DNA of 64,000 nucleotides, from assembly GCA_963824475.1 (NCBI GenBank), contig CAWGPR010000003.1, positions 558,001-622,000 on the forward strand, in the 5' to 3' direction. Shown piece by piece: positions 59,361-64,000 of the stretch. The DNA comes from Roseiarcus sp963824475. GTDB lineage: Bacteria; Pseudomonadota; Alphaproteobacteria; Rhizobiales; Beijerinckiaceae. Each line of letters opens with the position of its first letter. Position 1 is the first letter of the stretch. The translations under genes were made by a program, and so were the position numbers. Under the pieces are notes generated by a model. The model was not told the DNA's origin, did no database searches, and was given only the letters and a program-made list of their open reading frames with translations.

Positions 59361-60298
59361 GCGCGGTGCGCGTGATAAACTCTCATACCGAGGGCGAGCC
59401 CACGCGCGTGATCGTCGACGGCGGGCCGCCGCTTGGGCGTGGGCCGCTTGCTGAGCGGCTCGCCCGTTTTGCAGGCGAGTTCGATCATTTCCGCCGCCTC
59501 GCCGTCAACGAACCGCGCGGGCATGACGCGATCGTTGGGGCGCTCATCTGCGAGCCGCACGACCCATCATGCGCCGCCGGCGTCATTTTCTTCAACAATG
59601 TTGGATATCTCGGCATGTGCGGCCATGGCGCGATCGGTCTTGCCGTGACCCTCGCTTATATGGGCCGGCTCAAGCCTGGCCGCCATCGCTTCGAGACGCC
59701 GGTCGGAACGGTCGGCGTGGAGCTCGTCAACGCCTGCACGGCGACGGTCGAGAATGTCGAGAGCTATCGTCTGAGCGAGGCGGTCTCGGTCGAAGTCGCT
59801 GGTCTCGGAACCGTGCGCGGAGACGTCGCCTGGGGCGGCAACTGGTTCTTCCTCACTTCGTTTGCGCCTTGCGATCTCGTGCTCGCGAATGTGGGTCGGT
59901 TGACGGAGGCCGCGACCGCGATCCGCGACGCGCTGACTGCCCAGGGCGTCCGCGGCAAGGACGGCGCCTTGATCGACCACATCGAGTTCTTCGCCCCGTC
60001 GCTGTCGAACGACGCGAACAGTTGCAATTTTGTCCTCTGTCCCGGCGGCGCCTACGACCGGTCACCGTGCGGAACCGGAACCAGCGCCAAGCTTGCGTGC
60101 CTCTGCGCCGACGGAAAGTTGCGCCCGGGCGAGGTTTGGGTGCAGGAGAGCATCATCGGCAGCCGCTTTCGCGCGAGCTTCGAACCTGGGCCCGGCGGCG
60201 GCGTTCTCCCGCGCATCGCCGGACGCGCGTTCATCTGCGCCGAGAGCAAGCTGGTGCAGGACCCCGCCGACCCCTTCCGGTACGGCTTTGGCGGTTAG
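59357..60298 (+). CDS. 4-hydroxyproline 2-epimerase (proline racemase family)
   Basis: 313 residues. Both catalytic cysteines of the racemase/epimerase branch are present: LGMCGHGAIG (~residue 90) and RSPCGTGTSAK (~237), which excludes the Thr-type dehydratase branch. The NSHTEGEPTRVI start is typical of hydroxyproline epimerases. It converts trans-4-hydroxy-L-proline to the cis-D form. TTG 59357 overlaps the previous stop (TTGA); GTG 59366 is an alternative. Together with the previous gene and the AraC/PAS regulator it forms a compact hydroxyproline-use unit; the D-hydroxyproline oxidase is not in this cluster. Confidence 0.88.
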   Translation: MSAVRVINSHTEGEPTRVIVDGGPPLGRGPLAERLARFAGEFDHFRRLAVNEPRGHDAIVGALICEPHDPSCAAGVIFFNNVGYLGMCGHGAIGLAVTLAYMGRLKPGRHRFETPVGTVGVELVNACTATVENVESYRLSEAVSVEVAGLGTVRGDVAWGGNWFFLTSFAPCDLVLANVGRLTEAATAIRDALTAQGVRGKDGALIDHIEFFAPSLSNDANSCNFVLCPGGAYDRSPCGTGTSAKLACLCADGKLRPGEVWVQESIIGSRFRASFEPGPGGGVLPRIAGRAFICAESKLVQDPADPFRYGFGG

Positions 60299-60430
60299 GC
60301 GCCAGCCTAATCCCTCGCTCGTTTAGCCAAATCCTCATGCTTGACAGCCCCGTCCGGGCCGTGTCTGTGCACGGCCTTTGTGACAGGCGCGCGAGCCGAG
60401 TCGCCCGTGTTCTGTCGGGGAAACCGCTCA

Positions 60431-61393
60431 ATGAAGACGGCCTTGGTGTTTCCGGGTCAAGGCTCCCAGGCAGTCGGCATGGGGAAGGCGCTGGCGGACG
60501 AATTTTCCGTCGCGCGAGAGGTGTTCAACCGCGTCGACGCCGCCCTGTCACAAAACCTTTCCCAGCTGATGTTCGAGGGGCCCGAGGCCGAACTTACGCT
60601 CACCGCCAACGCCCAGCCAGCGCTGATGGCCGCGAGCATCGCGGCGCTGCGTGTTCTCGAGAGCGAGAAGGGCTTCAACGCAGCCCGGCAGGCGGCCTAT
60701 GTTGCGGGACATTCGCTCGGCGAGTATTCGGCGCTTTGCGCCGCCGATTCCCTCACTCTCGAGGACACGGCGCGTCTTTTGCGCCTGCGCGGCGCGGCGA
60801 TGCAGAAGGCGGTTCCGGTGGGCGAAGGCGCGATGGCGGCGATCCTCGGCCTCGAATTCGGGACGGTGGTGAAGATCGCGACGCAGGCGGCGAGCGACCT
60901 CTACCTCACTGGCGCGATCTGCCAGGCCGCGAACGACAACGGCGCCGGTCAAGTCGTCATCTCGGGCACGACGGCGGCGGTCGAGCGGGCGATGGAGCTC
61001 GCCAAGCTCGCTGGCGCGAAACGGGCGTTGCTTCTGCCGGTCTCGGCGCCGTTTCATTGCGCGCTCATGCAGCCTGCGGCGGAGGCGATGAAGGAAGCGC
61101 TGAAGGGAGTCACGATTCATCCCCCCAAGCCGCCCCTGGTCGCCAATGTCGAAGCCAAGGCGGTGACCGACCCGGATGCGATCCGATCGGGCCTCGTCGC
61201 CCAGGTGACCGCAACAGTGCGCTGGCGCGAGAGCGTGGCTTATATGAGCGCGCATGGCGTCATGCGGTTTATCGAACTCGGCGCGGGCAAGGTGTTGACC
61301 GGTCTCATCAAGCGAATTGCGGAGGGCGTGACGGCGATCGGCATCGGCTCGCCCGCCGATGTCGCAGCCTTCGGCGCCGCGGCGAAGCCCTGA
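60431..61393 (+). CDS. fabD: Malonyl-CoA:ACP transacylase
   Basis: 320 residues: FPGQGSQAVGMG at residue ~7, catalytic Ser in AGHSLGEYSAL (~98), QAANDNGAGQVVISG (~185) and the His in SAPFHCALM (~210). Transfers malonyl to acyl carrier protein to feed chain elongation. First gene of a fabD-fabG-acpP-fabF cluster. The ATG at 60431 gives the standard MKTALVFPGQ start; the longer frame to 60341 is not supported. Confidence 0.95.
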   Translation: MKTALVFPGQGSQAVGMGKALADEFSVAREVFNRVDAALSQNLSQLMFEGPEAELTLTANAQPALMAASIAALRVLESEKGFNAARQAAYVAGHSLGEYSALCAADSLTLEDTARLLRLRGAAMQKAVPVGEGAMAAILGLEFGTVVKIATQAASDLYLTGAICQAANDNGAGQVVISGTTAAVERAMELAKLAGAKRALLLPVSAPFHCALMQPAAEAMKEALKGVTIHPPKPPLVANVEAKAVTDPDAIRSGLVAQVTATVRWRESVAYMSAHGVMRFIELGAGKVLTGLIKRIAEGVTAIGIGSPADVAAFGAAAKP

Positions 61394-61419
61394 CCAACCT
61401 GGCGAGAGGGACGACGCCC

Positions 61420-62157
61420 TTGTTCGATCTGACAGGAAGGACAGCGCTCGTAACCGGCGCTTCGGGCGGACTCGGCGCCGCAATTGCGCGCGCTCTTCAT
61501 GCGCAGGGCGCCGCGGTGGCGCTCTCGGGCACTCGCCGCGACGCGCTCGAAGCGCTCGCCGCCGAACTCAAGATTCGGGCGCATGCGGCGCCATGCCATC
61601 TCACCGACGCCGCCGCAGTCGAAGCGCTCGTTCCGGACGTCGAGGCCGCGCTCGGACCGCTCGACATTCTGGTCAATAACGCCGGCGTGACGCGCGACGC
61701 TCTCCTCGTTCGCATGAAGGACGCCGATTGGGAGTCCGTTCTCGCGATCAATCTGACCGCGGCGTTCCGCCTGTCGCGGGCGGCGTTGAAGGGCATGCTG
61801 AAACGCCGCTATGGCCGGATCATAAACATGACGTCGGTTGTCGGCGTCCAAGGCAATCCGGGCCAAGGGAATTACGCCGCCGCCAAGGCCGGCATGATCG
61901 GCATGTCCAAGGCGCTCGCGGCCGAGGTCGCGACACGGGGCATCACCGTCAATTGCATCGCGCCTGGCTTCATAGATAGCCCGATGACCCGGGCGCTCGA
62001 CCAGAAACAGCGCGATGCGATCCTCGCATCGATCCCGATGGCGCGCCTTGGCTCGGACAAGGAGATTGGCGCGGCGGCTGTGTATTTGGCGAGTTCAGAG
62101 GCGGCTTACATCACCGGACAGACGCTGCATGTGAACGGCGGAATGGCAATGATTTGA
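61420..62157 (+). CDS. fabG: 3-oxoacyl-ACP reductase
   Basis: 245-residue short-chain dehydrogenase: cofactor loop VTGASGGLGAAIA (residue ~11), NNAGVTRDALLVRMKD (~85), catalytic Ser in MTSVVGVQGN (~138) and Tyr-x3-Lys in NYAAAKAG (~151-155). TTG start at 61420 behind GAGAGGG, 26 bases after fabD; the same frame runs open far upstream, but that part is antisense-like filler. Second gene of the fatty-acid cluster. Confidence 0.95.
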   Translation: MFDLTGRTALVTGASGGLGAAIARALHAQGAAVALSGTRRDALEALAAELKIRAHAAPCHLTDAAAVEALVPDVEAALGPLDILVNNAGVTRDALLVRMKDADWESVLAINLTAAFRLSRAALKGMLKRRYGRIINMTSVVGVQGNPGQGNYAAAKAGMIGMSKALAAEVATRGITVNCIAPGFIDSPMTRALDQKQRDAILASIPMARLGSDKEIGAAAVYLASSEAAYITGQTLHVNGGMAMI

Positions 62158-62419
62158 TGGCCTTGGAGTCGCTGGAAAGCTGCAGAGCGACAGGCGTCCC
62201 GCCCTCTCGCGTTGACCGGAAAGATATGCTATCGACGCCGTTTGTCGCAGGGCGCGGGAGGGCGGATTTTCGAGCGTCGGCGTCGGCGAACCCCGAACGA
62301 ACCTGTCAGCGCCTTCCGGCGCGGAGCAGACGGTCGAAGGGCGAGCGTCGTCCCCGGAGGGGTCGATCGGGGAATTGATCAATAAGTCGGGCGACGAGGC
62401 CTGATGCATAAGGGAAAAG

Positions 62420-62668
62420 ATGGACATGAGCGACGTCGCGGAGCGGGTGAAGAAGATCGTTGTCGAGCACCTCGGCGTGGAGACCGACAAGGTCGTTGAC
62501 AGCGCCAATTTCATCGACGATCTGGGCGCCGACTCGCTCGATACGGTTGAATTGGTGATGGCTTTCGAAGAAGAGTTCGGCGTCGAGATTCCCGACGACC
62601 AGGCCGAAACGATTGTGACCGTCGGCGACGCGATTAAATATCTTGAAAAGGCGTCGACCAAAAAGTAG
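62420..62668 (+). CDS. acpP: Acyl carrier protein
   Basis: 82 residues, acidic four-helix ACP. The phosphopantetheine Ser is in DLGADSLDTVEL (~residue 39), followed by FEEEFGVEIPDDQAE and AIKYLEKA. ATG 62420 has AAGGG 5 bases upstream; ATG 62426 (MSDVAERVKKIV) is the start most alphaproteobacteria use and is equally possible. A modest GCCGG/CCGGC hairpin and a T6 run lie downstream. Confidence 0.96.
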   Translation: MDMSDVAERVKKIVVEHLGVETDKVVDSANFIDDLGADSLDTVELVMAFEEEFGVEIPDDQAETIVTVGDAIKYLEKASTKK

Positions 62669-62828
62669 CCGCGGGGCGCGCTGAGCCGGCCGCGGACCGG
62701 CCTTTCTCAAGACGCTTTTTTCCTCGAGGTGCGTGGGCCGGCGTTCAGTCCGGCCCTCGTCGTGTTGGGCCCAGCACTAAACCGTGGCGCGGTTGAAGAA
62801 CGGAAGCGGGAACAGTTAGAGTACGGGC

Positions 62829-64000
62829 ATGGGTCAAATGAGGCGGGTCGTCATTACAGGTCTTGGCATGGTGTCCCCGATGGCATGCGGGGTCGAGGCG
62901 ACGTGGCGGCGCCTTCTCGCCGGCGAGTCGGGAGCCTCTCGGGTCGAGAACTTCGACGTTTCCGACCTCGCCTGCCAGATCGCCGCGCAAGTGCCGCGCG
63001 GCGCCGCTCCCGACGCCTTCAATCCCGACGACTGGATGGACCCTAAGGAACAGCGCCGGGTCGACGACTTCATCATATACGGCATGAGCGCCGCGACGCA
63101 GGCGCTGCGCGACGCAAACTGGGAGCCCAAGACCTACGAAGAGGAAATCGAGACCGGCGTCCTGTTCGGCTCGGGCATCGGCGGTCTCGGCGGCATCTAC
63201 GACGCCTCCATCACCTTGCACGAAAAGGGACCGCGCCGCATCTCGCCGTTCTTCATTCCCGGCCGGCTCATCAATCTCTTGAGCGGCCAGGTTTCGATCG
63301 CCCACAATCTCAAGGGCCCCAACCACGCGGTCGTCACCGCATGCTCGACCGGCGCGCACGCGATCGGCGACGCCGGGCGGCTCATCGCCCTTGGCGACGC
63401 CAACGTGATGGTCGCCGGCGGCGCGGAATCCGCGGTCAACCGCCTTTCGCTGGCGGGCTTTTGCGCCTGCCGCGCCCTGTCGACGGGCTTCAACGACCGG
63501 CCGAAGCAGGCTTCGCGTCCCTATGACCGCGATCGCGACGGTTTCGTCATGGGCGAAGGCGCGGGATGCGTGGTGCTCGAGGATCTCGAGCACGCAAAGG
63601 CCCGCGGCGCGCGCATCTATGCCGAGCTGATCGGTTACGGCCTTTCGGGCGACGCCTATCACATTACCGCGCCCGCGCCGGACGGCGACGGCGCCTTTCG
63701 CGCCATGAGCATGGCTCTAAAGCGCGCCGAGATCTCCCCTTCCGAGATCGACTATGTCAATGCGCACGGCACCTCGACTCCGGTCGGCGACGAGATCGAA
63801 TTGCGGGCGGTCGAGCGCCTGCTCGGCAATTCGGCCGGCAAGACGACCATGTCCTCGACCAAGTCCTCGATCGGCCATCTCCTCGGCGCGGCTGGCGCGG
63901 TGGAGGCGATCTTCTCCGTCCTGGCCATCCGCGATCAGATCGCGCCGCCGACGCTCAATCTCGACAATCCCGCGGTGGAGACCGCGATCGATCTTGCGCC
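62829..64000 (+). CDS. fabF: 3-oxoacyl-ACP synthase II, 5' part (cut by window end)
   Basis: 390 codons of the condensing enzyme KASII before the window ends. VVITGLGMVSPMACG start, catalytic Cys in VTACSTGAHAIGDA (~residue 170), first His in VNAHGTSTPVGD (~310), Lys/His pair in TKSSIGHLLGAAGAVEA (~345). Elongates acyl-ACP chains. Last visible gene of the fab cluster, 160 bases after acpP; a GGGCCGG/CCGGCCC hairpin (62735-62756) lies between. ATG 62838 (MRRVVITG) is an alternative start. Confidence 0.95.
   Translation, partial: MGQMRRVVITGLGMVSPMACGVEATWRRLLAGESGASRVENFDVSDLACQIAAQVPRGAAPDAFNPDDWMDPKEQRRVDDFIIYGMSAATQALRDANWEPKTYEEEIETGVLFGSGIGGLGGIYDASITLHEKGPRRISPFFIPGRLINLLSGQVSIAHNLKGPNHAVVTACSTGAHAIGDAGRLIALGDANVMVAGGAESAVNRLSLAGFCACRALSTGFNDRPKQASRPYDRDRDGFVMGEGAGCVVLEDLEHAKARGARIYAELIGYGLSGDAYHITAPAPDGDGAFRAMSMALKRAEISPSEIDYVNAHGTSTPVGDEIELRAVERLLGNSAGKTTMSSTKSSIGHLLGAAGAVEAIFSVLAIRDQIAPPTLNLDNPAVETAIDLA

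Noticed and set aside
59569..61419. Upstream extension of the fabG frame (862 codons in total)
   Set aside because: Runs out of frame through the epimerase and fabD genes; only the last 245 codons match FabG.

Overview
The window is 64 kb of GC-rich DNA from an alphaproteobacterium, most likely of the order Hyphomicrobiales (Rhizobiales). This is inferred from gene content, gene order and codon use: the alphaproteobacterial lptF-lptG-lptD / pdxA-rsmA block divergent from pepA-holC, an atpHAGDC operon, oxyR/katG, glnB-glnA, and a fabD-fabG-acpP-fabF cluster. Genus cannot be fixed from the sequence alone.

Layout. 1-3.8 kb: protocatechuate 4,5-cleavage cluster (end of galC/ligK, ligI, ligA, ligB, ligC), with a palindromic intergenic repeat before ligC. 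3.8-6.5 kb (minus): a YadA-type trimeric autotransporter coupled to a small exported protein of unknown function; both are frameshifted. 6.9-9.2 kb: aspartate aminotransferase and a LysR regulator. 9.5-19 kb: rsmA, pdxA, lptD, lptG, lptF on minus; pepA, a small exported protein and holC on plus. 19-21.3 kb: a MarR regulator and a membrane protein sharing an operator-like palindrome, then a broken TIGR02391 (Ymh) gene overlapping a truncated integrase. 21.6-26.9 kb: degP, an XRE regulator divergent from a methyltransferase, xylB and a small unknown gene. 27.5-34.4 kb: IS630 copy A, then a ~1,910-residue protein built of 15 tryptophan-rich (W_rich_C-like) repeats followed by an alpha/beta-hydrolase domain. 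Twelve of the 15 repeats lie in six near-identical 642-bp units. 34.9-37 kb: flavodoxin-fold oxidoreductase, tRNA-Gln, a PLP dehydratase and an MmcQ/YjbR protein. 37.3-42.2 kb: F1 ATP synthase operon. 42.4-48.5 kb: oxyR/katG, lepA and a GlcG/HbpS-like protein. 48.7-49.8 kb: IS630 copy B. 50-58.3 kb: a small HTH-like protein, glnA, glnB, a YkgJ-type protein, a CsbD protein, a sulfatase, a MOSC-reductase-ferredoxin fusion and an AraC/PAS regulator. 58.4-60.3 kb: hydroxyproline catabolism pair. 60.4-64 kb: fatty-acid synthesis cluster, with fabF running off the end.

The least ordinary parts are the tryptophan-rich repeat/esterase giant, the YadA-like adhesin with its coupled unknown partner, the paired operator around the MarR/membrane-protein unit, and the TIGR02391-integrase remnant. 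Five single genes (yadA-like, its partner, the TIGR02391 gene, the giant protein and lepA) need a one- or two-base frame correction. Because lepA is among them, sequencing or assembly indels are a likely common cause, so pseudogene status should be read cautiously. The transposase frameshift in the two IS630 copies is different: it is identical in both and sits on an A7 run, so it looks programmed.
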